Assembly: GCA_030609055.1 (NCBI GenBank)
Contig: JAUWCZ010000013.1
Span: 1 to 34,720, forward strand
DNA: 34,720 nucleotides
Direction of reading: 5' to 3'
Origin: Chloroflexota bacterium
Lineage (GTDB): Bacteria > Chloroflexota > Anaerolineae > Anaerolineales > UBA11858
Part shown: positions 1-6,748 of the stretch, piece by piece
Numbering within the stretch: the first letter of the stretch is position 1
Layout of the letters: each line of letters starts with the position of its first letter
The notes under the pieces: generated by a model
What the model saw: the letters and a program-made list of their open reading frames with translations, nothing else
The model's database searches: none
What the model was told of the DNA's origin: nothing
Made by a program: the position numbers and the translations under genes

Positions 1-1
1 C

Positions 2-88
2 GGCGGGTTGACCATCCAGATTGATGATAAAGTTTTTGATCACTCAATCTCATCACAGCTTGCAGGACTGCGATCCCGTCTTTCATAA
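2..88 (+). CDS. atpH: ATP synthase F1 subunit delta, C-terminal end (partial)
   Basis: Only the last 28 codons are present; the gene enters from the left edge and stops at TAA 86-88. The visible peptide begins GGLTIQIDDKVFDHSI and ends LRSRLS. This matches the typical C-terminus of the F-type ATPase delta (OSCP) subunit, where a GG(V/L)xVxxGDxVxDxSxxxxL pattern closes the protein. Delta joins the F1 head to the peripheral stalk. A strong terminator follows 30 bases later, so this is the last gene of its transcript, whereas delta is often followed by alpha. The call rests on a short stretch, so it is moderate in confidence. Confidence 0.65.
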   Translation, partial: GGLTIQIDDKVFDHSISSQLAGLRSRLS

Positions 89-117
89 ACGGAACAGCGA
101 ATATTCTGGTGTAAAAT

Positions 118-151
118 AAAAACGCCCTGTATGCTCTAAGCGGGCGTTTTT
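118..151 (+). terminator. Rho-independent terminator after atpH
   Basis: An inverted repeat AAAAACGCCC / GGGCGTTTTT flanks a 14-base loop, and the right arm ends in the T run. It lies between the delta-subunit stop and murE and should separate the two transcripts. Confidence 0.85.
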
Positions 152-189
152 GCACATACAGAAAGATAAGGAAAAAAGGAGTTTAATAA

Positions 190-1770
190 GTGGTTTGGAA
201 ACAGGTCCAGGATCTAGCTGATCTTTTTCAGGAGATACAAGTCACCAATCAGTTTCCTGAAAGAAAAACAACCATCACTGGTATTAGTATAGATTCCAGG
301 ACTATTGAACTCGGTAATATTTTTCTTGCAGTTCCTGGTACGAGTGTGGATGGGCATGAATACATCCATCCAGCGGTAATCAACGGAGCTGCCGCGATCG
401 TTGGATCTAAATCAGCAAAAGATTATTTAGATCTTCCAGTCCCATACCTGGAGATTAATGACTCCCGGGAAGCGCTGGCGAAACTGGCGGCCGCCTGGTA
501 TGGATTTCCCGCTCGGAAGCTGGTCGTAATTGGCGTCACCGGTACTGATGGCAAAACAACCACTGTAAACCTGATCTATCAAATTATGTTGGCGGCAGGA
601 TTCCAAGCAGGATTGATCTCTACTGTAAACGCCGTGATTGGTGATCAAACCCTGGATACGGGTTTTCATGTCACAACACCCGAGGCACATGACGTCCAAC
701 GCTACCTGGCGGAAATGGTTGAAGCAGGTATCACCCATGTGGTCCTTGAAGTAACCTCCCACGGGTTAGCCCAAAAACGTGTCGCTTCCTGTGAATTTGA
801 TATGGGTGTCTTTACCAATATCACACACGAACATCTTGACTTTCATGGTGATTATCAGGGATACCTGAATGCAAAAGCGGATTTGATCAGGTTGATAGCT
901 GTTTCAAAACAGAAATCCGCTCAATATAAGAAATTAACTGTTTTGAATAAAGATGATCAATCGTACAGCGCTTTGAAAGAGGTTGCCGGTAATGCTGATG
1001 TTCAAATGATGGATTACGCCATCAAAAGTGAGGCGAATTATAGAGCGATTGATATTCGCCCGAAACCTGACAGCTTGTTATTTTCGATCAATAGAGCCAA
1101 AGATCAACCAGATTTCCAAACTTCCTTAAAGGGTGACTATAATGTTTCAAACTGCCTCGCTGCAGCTGTTGTGTGTCGTCAGGGACTTGGTTTAGAATGG
1201 GAACCGATCAGGGAGGGCATCAAGAATCTTTCTGGTATTCCGGGAAGAATGGAATACATTGACCTGGGCCAAGATTTTTACGCCATAGTTGATTTCGCCC
1301 ATACTCCGAATGCCTTAAATCGGGCATTAACTGCTGCCAAGGATATTTCATCAAAAAGAGTAATTGCTGTATTTGGATCCGCTGGTTTGCGGGATCGGGA
1401 GAAACGACGCTTGATGGCTGAGGTATCCGCTGAATTGGCTGATCTAACAGTGTTAACTGCAGAGGATCCCAGAACAGAATCATTGGAGGGGATTTTGCAG
1501 GAGATGGCAGAGGGGGTGATCTCCAAGGGAGGAATTGAAGGGGAGAGCTTCTGGCGCGTTCCGGATAGGGGAGAAGCCATCCGCTTTGCTTTGCAGTTGG
1601 CTGATCCTGATGACGTAGTCATGGTTTGTGGTAAAGGACATGAACAATCGATGTGTTTTGTAGAAACTGAATATCCCTGGGATGACAGAACTGCAACATT
1701 AGCTGCCCTTGCGGAACTTTTAGATAGGGATGGACCTGATATGCCTTATCTTCCCACGCAGGAAAAGTAG
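190..1770 (+). CDS. murE: MurE-like UDP-N-acetylmuramyl-tripeptide synthetase
   Basis: This cytoplasmic Mur ligase adds the third amino acid (a diamino acid) to UDP-MurNAc-Ala-Glu using ATP in peptidoglycan synthesis. Its 526 residues are a little longer than the usual ~490. Visible motifs in order are the UDP-substrate region SIDSR (33-37), the ATP loop GVTGTDGKTTT (115-125), LEVTSHGL (186-193), the lysine in LNAKADL (about 229, the usual carbamylated position), DFAHTPNAL in the ligase domain (368-376) and GKGHE near the end. The DNPR motif that selects meso-diaminopimelate is EDPR here (425-428), so the added diamino acid cannot be assigned. The start is GTG 190 with GGAG at 179-182. The gene stands alone behind the atpH terminator. 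Confidence 0.88.
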   Translation: MVWKQVQDLADLFQEIQVTNQFPERKTTITGISIDSRTIELGNIFLAVPGTSVDGHEYIHPAVINGAAAIVGSKSAKDYLDLPVPYLEINDSREALAKLAAAWYGFPARKLVVIGVTGTDGKTTTVNLIYQIMLAAGFQAGLISTVNAVIGDQTLDTGFHVTTPEAHDVQRYLAEMVEAGITHVVLEVTSHGLAQKRVASCEFDMGVFTNITHEHLDFHGDYQGYLNAKADLIRLIAVSKQKSAQYKKLTVLNKDDQSYSALKEVAGNADVQMMDYAIKSEANYRAIDIRPKPDSLLFSINRAKDQPDFQTSLKGDYNVSNCLAAAVVCRQGLGLEWEPIREGIKNLSGIPGRMEYIDLGQDFYAIVDFAHTPNALNRALTAAKDISSKRVIAVFGSAGLRDREKRRLMAEVSAELADLTVLTAEDPRTESLEGILQEMAEGVISKGGIEGESFWRVPDRGEAIRFALQLADPDDVVMVCGKGHEQSMCFVETEYPWDDRTATLAALAELLDRDGPDMPYLPTQEK

Positions 1771-1795
1771 CCCTGGATTATTTGGGGGAAAATTA

Positions 1796-1843
1796 ACTAT
1801 AGACAAATATACTATTGACAAAATGCATATAGTTTAGTAACTT
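1796..1843 (+). promoter_or_regulatory. Promoter region with repeats before the PadR gene
   Basis: TTGACA at 1815-1820 is a perfect -35; the best -10 at 17 bases spacing is the weak TAACTT (1838-1843). Two copies of a 15-base direct repeat lie side by side (ACTATAGACAAATAT 1796-1810, ACTATTGACAAAATG 1811-1825). An imperfect inverted repeat, TATACTAT (1808-1815) and ATAGTTTA (1829-1836), straddles the -35. PadR regulators commonly bind such dyads in their own promoter, so autoregulation is a reasonable inference. Confidence 0.5.
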
Positions 1844-1884
1844 TTAACCATTCAACAACCTATCAAGGTGAATGGGAGGAAGTT

Positions 1885-2259
1885 ATGCCTGGGTTCCGGA
1901 GAGGAAGAATCCAACCTTGCCAAAGACGGCAAAGAAGGGGAATGCGTTTGATCCTTCGTCCCAGTTTGTTGTTATTGCTGGCTGAGAAAGAATCTCACGG
2001 TTATGAATTATGTGAGCAGCTAGCTTCTTTTGGTTTTGAACCAGAGGGACTGGATTCCAGTATTGTCTACCGGGATTTAAGAGAGATGGAAGAAATGGAA
2101 TTAATATATTCCTACTGGGACGAGAACAGTAAAGGTCCTAAGCGCAGAGTGTACAGGATCCAAGAAGAAGGACGTTCTAGACTTGCTGAGTGGATTGAGA
2201 ATATCAAAAGCATTCAAGCACGGATGGAAAAGTTGATTAATAGGTATCACTCCCTCTAA
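1885..2259 (+). CDS. PadR-family transcriptional regulator
   Basis: This is a 124-residue winged-helix protein. The basic N-terminus (MPGFRRGRIQPCQRRQRRGM) is followed by the PadR core: LRPSLLLLLAEKESHGYEL (helix 1-2), LDSSIVYRDLREMEEMEL (recognition helix and wing) and RRVYRIQEEGRSRL. A short C-terminal helix would serve for dimerisation. ATG 1885 has a strong site GGGAGGA at 1874-1880. It heads the NifX/MinD cassette, and similar basic-tailed PadR proteins often accompany such cassettes. It probably controls the cassette and itself through the repeats upstream. The ligand is unknown. Confidence 0.85.
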   Translation: MPGFRRGRIQPCQRRQRRGMRLILRPSLLLLLAEKESHGYELCEQLASFGFEPEGLDSSIVYRDLREMEEMELIYSYWDENSKGPKRRVYRIQEEGRSRLAEWIENIKSIQARMEKLINRYHSL

Positions 2260-2407
2260 GGTGAAACCTGGCATTCATGGTAGGTTTGATTCCAGCCTTT
2301 CAGGAACCAGGGGAGCATGTTATGGAGTAATATGACGTTTGACTCAGTGTTGAAACTGAAGAGAGAAAATAAGAATTCAACTATTGTGAAAGAATATGAG
2401 GTGAACA

Positions 2408-2614
2408 ATGGAGGATCAGGAGAAACTTAACCAGTCATCCAGACAATCCCTGGGAAGGGGTTTGGGCAAGAGAAGAGGTGGAGGATTCCGGAATCGAGGA
2501 TTTGGAGGATTATGTGTTTGCCAAGAATGCGGTTACAGAGAGGAGCATAAGGCTGGAAACCCCTGCCAGGATCAGACCTGTCCCGATTGTAGTAAAGCAT
2601 TGATCCGGGAATAG
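2408..2614 (+). CDS. Small zinc-ribbon protein of the NifX/MinD cassette
   Basis: This 68-residue protein has a Gly/Arg-rich N-terminal half and a C-terminal zinc ribbon: CQEC (38-41) and CPDC (58-61) could bind one metal, with Cys36 and Cys53 nearby. ATG 2408 follows GAGGTG at 2398-2403. Small proteins of this look recur beside dinitrogenase-cofactor-family genes, but I know of no defined function. RNA binding or metal delivery are both possible. It lies 148 bases after padR with no clear terminator between, so the two may be co-transcribed. Confidence 0.7.
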   Translation: MEDQEKLNQSSRQSLGRGLGKRRGGGFRNRGFGGLCVCQECGYREEHKAGNPCQDQTCPDCSKALIRE

Positions 2615-2730
2615 GGCATAAACCCCTTGTATTTTGGAAGTCTCCTAATTTTATTTGATATCCTCCACCATTGTGTTCCAGTAATTAAAATCAACAGGTC
2701 CAATGGATTACAGACAACAAAGGAATTACT

Positions 2731-3090
2731 ATGAAGATAGCAATATCGTCACCTGATGGGAAAGCGGATTCTGAGTTCAGCGGTCGTTTCGGGCGATGTG
2801 AATATTTTATCTTGATGCAGACAGACACTGATGAGTGGGAGAAGGTTAAGAATCCAGCTCGAGGATCGCGGGGGGGTTCTGGTCCCCAGGTGGTCCAATT
2901 TCTGGCAAATCAGGGTGTGGACGTAATTATTAGCGGCCGATATGGACCTAATGCTTATACCGCGTTACAAGCTTCCGCTGTTGAACCTTATTTAGCTCAA
3001 TCCGGGACACCTCTTGATTTGTTGGGAGCCTTCAGAGAAGGAAAATTACGGAAAGCTGCCGGTCCGTCCGGTCCCGGGCATCATCGGTGA
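2731..3090 (+). CDS. NifX/NafY-type dinitrogenase Fe-Mo cofactor family protein (first copy)
   Basis: The 119 residues match the dinitrogenase iron-molybdenum cofactor fold (RNase H-like). Visible signatures are MKIAISSPDGKADSEFSGRFGRCEYF at the start, VVQFLANQGVDVIISGRYG in the middle, and a Gly/His tail ending GPGHHR. Nitrogenase members bind FeMo-cofactor or its precursor. No nitrogenase gene is seen here, so this is one of the many members of unknown cargo, plausibly an Fe-S or other metal cluster. ATG 2731 follows AAAGGAATT. Its stop overlaps or abuts the ATPase gene that follows, which points to coupled translation. Confidence 0.85.
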   Translation: MKIAISSPDGKADSEFSGRFGRCEYFILMQTDTDEWEKVKNPARGSRGGSGPQVVQFLANQGVDVIISGRYGPNAYTALQASAVEPYLAQSGTPLDLLGAFREGKLRKAAGPSGPGHHR

Positions 3091-3101
3091 GAATTGCAGA
3101 T

Positions 3102-3968
3102 ATGATGAGAATTGCTATTGCAAGTGGAAAAGGCGGAACAGGAAAGACAACTATTGCAGCCAGCTTAGCTCAAACGTTGTCCAGAGAAAAATCTCTTTCG
3201 GTCCTGGTAAGTGATTGTGATGTGGAAGGGCCCAATTTGCATCTTTATCTACAACCGGATTTCAAGGATACAAAGCCTGTTTTCCAAATGATACCGGAAG
3301 TTGATAATGAAACCTGCACTGGATGTGGTATTTGTGCGGATGTGTGTCAGTTTAACGCGATTGTGGTCCTAAACGACAAACCGCTGGTTTTCCCAGAACT
3401 GTGTCATGGATGCGGTAGCTGCACTTTAACCTGTCCTGAGGCGGCGATCCGGGAAGTTCCCGTAAAGATTGGCATGTTAATGCGGGGACCTGGTAAGTCG
3501 CAGATAAACCTGAGACAGGGTACCCTGGATATAGGTGAACCCCAGGCAGTTCCGATTATCTCGGCATTAAAGAAATGGTATTTCCCAGAAATTCCTGATC
3601 TTGAGATCATTGATTCGCCTCCAGGGGCATCCTGCCCCGTTGTGGAAGCATTGCGGGGAGCAGATTATGTCCTGCTAGTAACTGAACCTACCCCATTTGG
3701 ATTGCATGATTTAAAACAGGCTTATCAGGTCACTGAGGAGCTAGGATTACACGCAGGGGTTATTATCAACCGGGCAAGTTTTGATGAAAAAGGTGTTAGA
3801 GAATTCTGTCTGAACCATGATCTTCCGATCTTACTCCAAATCCCACTTGATCAACAGATTGGTGAGGGCATTGCCAGGGGTAAAACACTTGTGGAGATTT
3901 TCCCGGAATACGAGGAAGAGTTTATTGATATGTACGAGGATATTAAGAAGCGATTATTGGAGTGTTGA
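3102..3968 (+). CDS. MinD/Mrp-type P-loop ATPase with inserted ferredoxin domain (first copy)
   Basis: A cytoplasmic ATPase of about 288 residues. It opens with the deviant Walker A SGKGGTGKTT and has the switch region SDCDVEGPNLHLYL. A two-cluster ferredoxin insert follows, with CTGCGICADVC and CHGCGSCTLTC each followed by a proline or hydrophobic closing segment (roughly residues 72-115). The Mrp/MinD second half has DSPPGASCPV and TEPTPFGLHDL. Relatives in the Mrp/NBP35 group carry or load Fe-S clusters, which fits the NifX neighbours. A GTG at 3087 in frame would overlap the previous stop, but it lacks a ribosome site. ATG 3102 or 3105 gives the usual short N-terminus (MMRIAIASGKGG) and has GGTGAG upstream. 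Confidence 0.88.
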   Translation: MMRIAIASGKGGTGKTTIAASLAQTLSREKSLSVLVSDCDVEGPNLHLYLQPDFKDTKPVFQMIPEVDNETCTGCGICADVCQFNAIVVLNDKPLVFPELCHGCGSCTLTCPEAAIREVPVKIGMLMRGPGKSQINLRQGTLDIGEPQAVPIISALKKWYFPEIPDLEIIDSPPGASCPVVEALRGADYVLLVTEPTPFGLHDLKQAYQVTEELGLHAGVIINRASFDEKGVREFCLNHDLPILLQIPLDQQIGEGIARGKTLVEIFPEYEEEFIDMYEDIKKRLLEC

Positions 3969-3973
3969 TAATA

Positions 3974-4909
3974 TTGAAACAGCTTGTCATATTAAGTGGT
4001 AAAGGAGGAACGGGAAAAACAAGTGTTGTGGCAGCTTTAGCTGATTTGTTTTCAACTAGAAAGCCTGCAGCGCGGATTGTAATAGTTGACGCTGATGTAG
4101 ATGCAGCGAACCTGGATCTGGTTCTCTCACATCAAATCATAACTCGAGAACCTTTCTTTGGCGGTTCAACGGCAATTATTGATCAGGACCACTGCGAAGA
4201 ATGCGGGATTTGCCAGGATATCTGCCGGTTCGATGCGATAACTAATTTGGATCAGCAGTACAGAATCGATCCGCTAGCCTGTGACGGTTGCGCGGCTTGT
4301 GTGTATCAATGCCCGGAAATAGCCATTTCTATGCAGGAGCAACTGGCCGGGGAGTGGTATCGATCTGATTCCCAATACGGGATATTATTCCATGCGCACT
4401 TAAATGCAGCCCAGGAAAATTCCGGGAAACTTGTAGCATTAATAAAGCAGCAAGCCCAGGAAGTTTTTGATCAGGGCGAGCACGACTTAATCCTGGTTGA
4501 CGGTCCGCCCGGAATTGGATGTCCTGTAATATCAGCAGTTTCCGGAGCTGATGCAGCATTGATCGTCACTGAACCTACCCTGGCAGGAGTTCATGATTTA
4601 TGCAGGGTGCTGGAAACAACGAATCATTTTGATATCAAATCATTTGTTTGTATTAATAAGGCTGATATTTACCCAGATGGAACTGCGAGAATTAATCAAA
4701 TCTGTGCTGAATTGCAGGTGGAGATCTTGGGAGAAATTCCGTTTGATCTGGAGGTTCCCCGGGCTATAATTCAGGGGTCTCCTGTAACTAAAAATTCACC
4801 AGAATCAAGCGCTTCTATCGCGATCCGGAAAATATGGGCTCAGATTGATCAGGAGGTCAGGAAAAAACCGTTATCAATGAAGCCTGATGGAAAGGTAAAA
4901 ATTCAATAG
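3974..4909 (+). CDS. MinD/Mrp-type P-loop ATPase with inserted ferredoxin domain (second copy)
   Basis: This paralogue of the preceding gene has the same plan: Walker A SGKGGTGKTS, switch VDADVDAANLDLVL, ferredoxin insert with CEECGICQDIC and CDGCAACVYQC (about residues 74-113), then DGPPGIGCPV and TEPTLAGVHDL. I chose TTG 3974 as start because it gives MKQLVILSGKGG, the normal N-terminus of the family, and GGAG at 3959-3962 is correctly placed for it. In-frame GTG 3962 and TTG 3965 overlap the upstream gene and lie on or too close to that site. The pair may act as a heterodimer that moves a cluster to or from the NifX-type proteins; that is inference. Confidence 0.87.
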   Translation: MKQLVILSGKGGTGKTSVVAALADLFSTRKPAARIVIVDADVDAANLDLVLSHQIITREPFFGGSTAIIDQDHCEECGICQDICRFDAITNLDQQYRIDPLACDGCAACVYQCPEIAISMQEQLAGEWYRSDSQYGILFHAHLNAAQENSGKLVALIKQQAQEVFDQGEHDLILVDGPPGIGCPVISAVSGADAALIVTEPTLAGVHDLCRVLETTNHFDIKSFVCINKADIYPDGTARINQICAELQVEILGEIPFDLEVPRAIIQGSPVTKNSPESSASIAIRKIWAQIDQEVRKKPLSMKPDGKVKIQ

Positions 4910-4939
4910 GTAATAGATATTAAACAAGAAAGGAGAATT

Positions 4940-5323
4940 ATGATGCGTATAGCCGTTTCAGTTGAAAATAACATAGGGTTGGAGAGTATCGTTGCCCACC
5001 ATTTTGGACGCTGCCCATATTTTGCCCTGGTGGAGGTAGATCAGGATCAAATTCAGTCCGTATCAATAATAGAGAATCCCTTTTATGCTTCACACCAACC
5101 TGGACAGGTTCCGGGATTTATCAAAGAACAAAATGCTGAGGTTATGCTCAGCGGTGGGATGGGAGGAAGGGCGATTCAATTTTTCAGTCAGTTTGGAATC
5201 GAAACAGCGACAGGAGCTAGCGGTACGGTGGAGGATGCAGTGACTCGTTTTCTGGACGGGAAATTAAAAGGAGCCTCTTCCTGTGCAGAGAGCATTGAAC
5301 ACGGTCACGGGCACGACCACTAA
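4940..5323 (+). CDS. NifX/NafY-type dinitrogenase Fe-Mo cofactor family protein (second copy)
   Basis: A 127-residue protein with the family core MRIAVSVENNIGLES, HHFGRCPYFALVEV (His-His plus Cys, a likely metal or cluster site), and AEVMLSGGMGGRAIQFF. The tail ends HGHGHDH, a clear metal-binding run that the first copy only hints at. ATG 4940 has AAAGGAGA just upstream. It is the last gene of the cassette and is closed by a terminator. The cargo is unknown, and the lack of nif structural genes in view argues against a nitrogenase-specific role. Confidence 0.87.
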   Translation: MMRIAVSVENNIGLESIVAHHFGRCPYFALVEVDQDQIQSVSIIENPFYASHQPGQVPGFIKEQNAEVMLSGGMGGRAIQFFSQFGIETATGASGTVEDAVTRFLDGKLKGASSCAESIEHGHGHDH

Positions 5324-5345
5324 TCAGAGGAAGAAGATTATAAGA

Positions 5346-5381
5346 GCAGGGATGTATGTTATACCAGGATCCCTGCTTTTT
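5346..5381 (+). terminator. Rho-independent terminator after the NifX/MinD cassette
   Basis: The stem GCAGGGAT / ATCCCTGC with a 15-base loop is followed by TTTTT. The convergent regulator gene ends at 5389, so the A-rich left flank could also serve that strand weakly. Confidence 0.85.
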
Positions 5382-5388
5382 AAAACTT

Positions 5389-5979
5389 CTATGTCTTTGG
5401 TTTAAAGATACAGGGGGAAAATGGATCTTTTCCAAAGGTTCGTTTCTTAGATAATTCCATGCGAGTGTCAAAGAGATTGGATATTAGCTTGGTGTCAATT
5501 TGGCACAAGCCATGATGTGTTTCTGCCAGATCTAGATAGGGACAATGACGGAGAATTACCTGGGGACCTTCCAGGCGGGCTTCCCAACTGGCATGATAAT
5601 TCATTTGATTCAGGTATTCCACAGCCTGGTTGAATCTAAGTATCCGGTTCTCCGGACTAAGATTGATTTCTCTGGACAGTATTTCAGCTATGCTCTGAAA
5701 GTCTGCATCTTTATTTACTAACAACGCCAGCATTGCTGACAGGAGAGGGGCGATATTTGTCCCTAAAGCATGGGGGGTAAGGTTATAGAGTAGAATCGGC
5801 CGTCCGGCTCCTCCCGGATTCCGTTTTCCAGTAACCTGAACCAGACCGGCATCTACCAGCAGCCCCATGTGGTAGCGGATGTTGGCTGCTGTCAAATCCA
5901 GAGAGATGCCGATATCCACCACAGTAGCACGGGGATGTTTTCGTAAGTAGCTGAGAACTTGAGCACGGGTTGTCTGCAT
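5389..5979 (-). CDS. SufR-like winged-helix regulator with Fe-S cysteines
   Basis: A 196-residue protein. Residues 1-70 form an ArsR/DeoR-like winged helix (VLSYLRKHPRATVVDIGISL, then TAANIRYHMGLLVDAGLV and a GRPILLYNLT wing). The C-terminal part carries Cys146 and Cys159 in an exact CX12C arrangement and Cys190 near the end (SPCIF). This spacing resembles the [4Fe-4S]-binding SufR repressor. I take the start at ATG 5979: an upstream in-frame extension would run through the promoter of the divergent nuo genes and looks non-coding. There is no ribosome site, but a -10 lies six bases before the ATG, so the message may be leaderless. It probably senses Fe-S or redox state and controls nuoBCDI. 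The family call is from motifs only. Confidence 0.75.
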   Translation of the reverse strand: MQTTRAQVLSYLRKHPRATVVDIGISLDLTAANIRYHMGLLVDAGLVQVTGKRNPGGAGRPILLYNLTPHALGTNIAPLLSAMLALLVNKDADFQSIAEILSREINLSPENRILRFNQAVEYLNQMNYHASWEARLEGPQVILRHCPYLDLAETHHGLCQIDTKLISNLFDTRMELSKKRTFGKDPFSPCIFKPKT

Positions 5980-5985
5980 AACTTG

Positions 5986-6013
5986 AGTATAGCACAATTC
6001 GACAATTAACCAA
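5986..6013 (-). promoter_or_regulatory. Promoter of the SufR-like gene (leaderless start)
   Basis: Read on the minus strand, TTGGTT (6013-6008), a 16-base spacer and TATACT (5991-5986) precede the ATG at 5979 by six bases. Transcription would start at or next to the A of ATG. Confidence 0.55.
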
Positions 6014-6023
6014 AAATATTTTT
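6012..6023. promoter_or_regulatory. Candidate operator palindrome between divergent promoters
   Basis: AAAAATATTTTT is a perfect 12-base palindrome between the two divergent -35 elements, and it is flanked by CAATTA (6003-6008) and TAATTG (6031-6036). It is placed to let one bound regulator affect both promoters. AT-richness alone could also give it by chance. Confidence 0.35.
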
Positions 6024-6036
6024 GCATAAATAATTG

Positions 6037-6066
6037 TTGACAAGGTTGGGGAGGGGGCAATATAAT
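6037..6066 (+). promoter_or_regulatory. Consensus sigma-70-type promoter of nuoBCDI
   Basis: TTGACA (6037-6042), an 18-base spacer and TATAAT (6061-6066) match the housekeeping consensus at all twelve positions. The expected start near 6073 leaves a leader of about 50 bases with GAGGAG at 6109-6114 before the nuoB ATG. Confidence 0.85.
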
Positions 6067-6121
6067 AATGACGGTCCATATACTAAGACAAAATTTTCCA
6101 ATCACAGTGAGGAGTTCCTTG

Positions 6122-6748
6122 ATGCCCAATGAATTGAATAAACCTGAATATAATATTCCGCCTGGTATGGAGGGTACCGTAGCGATCACAACCCTGGATA
6201 GGATTTATAACTGGGGGCGGCGTTACTCAGTCTGGCCGATGTTTTTTGGCTTAGCTTGTTGTGCGATCGAGATGATCGCTACCGCTGGAGCTCGGTTTGA
6301 CATGGCGAGATTCGGTATGGAAATCATGCGCCCCAGTCCCAGGCAATGCGATTTGATGATTGTTTCCGGGACAGTGACAAAAAAGATGCTACCTCAAGTG
6401 GTAAGGTTGTATAACCAGATGCCGGAACCAAAATATGTGCTATCAATGGGCGCCTGTGCTTCGGGCGGTGGACCTTTTAAGCGGGGATATAACGTAGTTG
6501 CGGGAATCGATAAGTATATCCCTGTCGATGTTTACGTACCTGGTTGCCCACCCACGCCACAAGCCCTGTTATTTGGTTTGATGAAAATCCAGGAAAAGAT
6601 AGATAATCAATCCATCAAGCATGTGAGCTGGTACCAGGATCAACAAGACGAAGGTATCCCTGTTCCGGTTTTAGGACCAGATCTGATTGACCTGCGAGAT
6701 TTTCCTAAGTTAATGGAAAAAGAACAAGATAAGGAAGTCCAGGCATGA
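6122..6748 (+). CDS. nuoB: NADH-quinone oxidoreductase subunit B
   Basis: A 208-residue complex I subunit that holds the terminal [4Fe-4S] cluster N2 next to the quinone site. Its ligands are visible: adjacent Cys46-Cys47 (LACCAIEM), Cys112 ([11 protein letters not shown]) and Cys142 ([12 protein letters not shown]). The start is ATG 6122, with GAGGAG seven bases upstream; an earlier in-frame ATG at 6068 lies on the promoter and is rejected. The gene overlaps nuoCD by four bases (ATGA). It is the first gene of an operon that lacks nuoA and all membrane subunits. Confidence 0.96.
   Translation: MPNELNKPEYNIPPGMEGTVAITTLDRIYNWGRRYSVWPMFFGLACCAIEMIATAGARFDMARFGMEIMRPSPRQCDLMIVSGTVTKKMLPQVVRLYNQMPEPKYVLSMGACASGGGPFKRGYNVVAGIDKYIPVDVYVPGCPPTPQALLFGLMKIQEKIDNQSIKHVSWYQDQQDEGIPVPVLGPDLIDLRDFPKLMEKEQDKEVQA

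Noticed and set aside
2731-5323. Part of a nitrogenase gene cluster
   Set aside because: NifX-type domains alone are common outside nitrogen fixation, and no nifHDK, nifB or nifEN is in the window.
6068-6121. Longer NuoB from an ATG at 6068
   Set aside because: That ATG overlaps the -10 box and would lie before the likely transcript start; ATG 6122 has a strong ribosome site.
5980-6189. N-terminal extension of the SufR-like regulator
   Set aside because: The extra frame covers the nuo promoter, leader and nuoB start, and has no family-like sequence.
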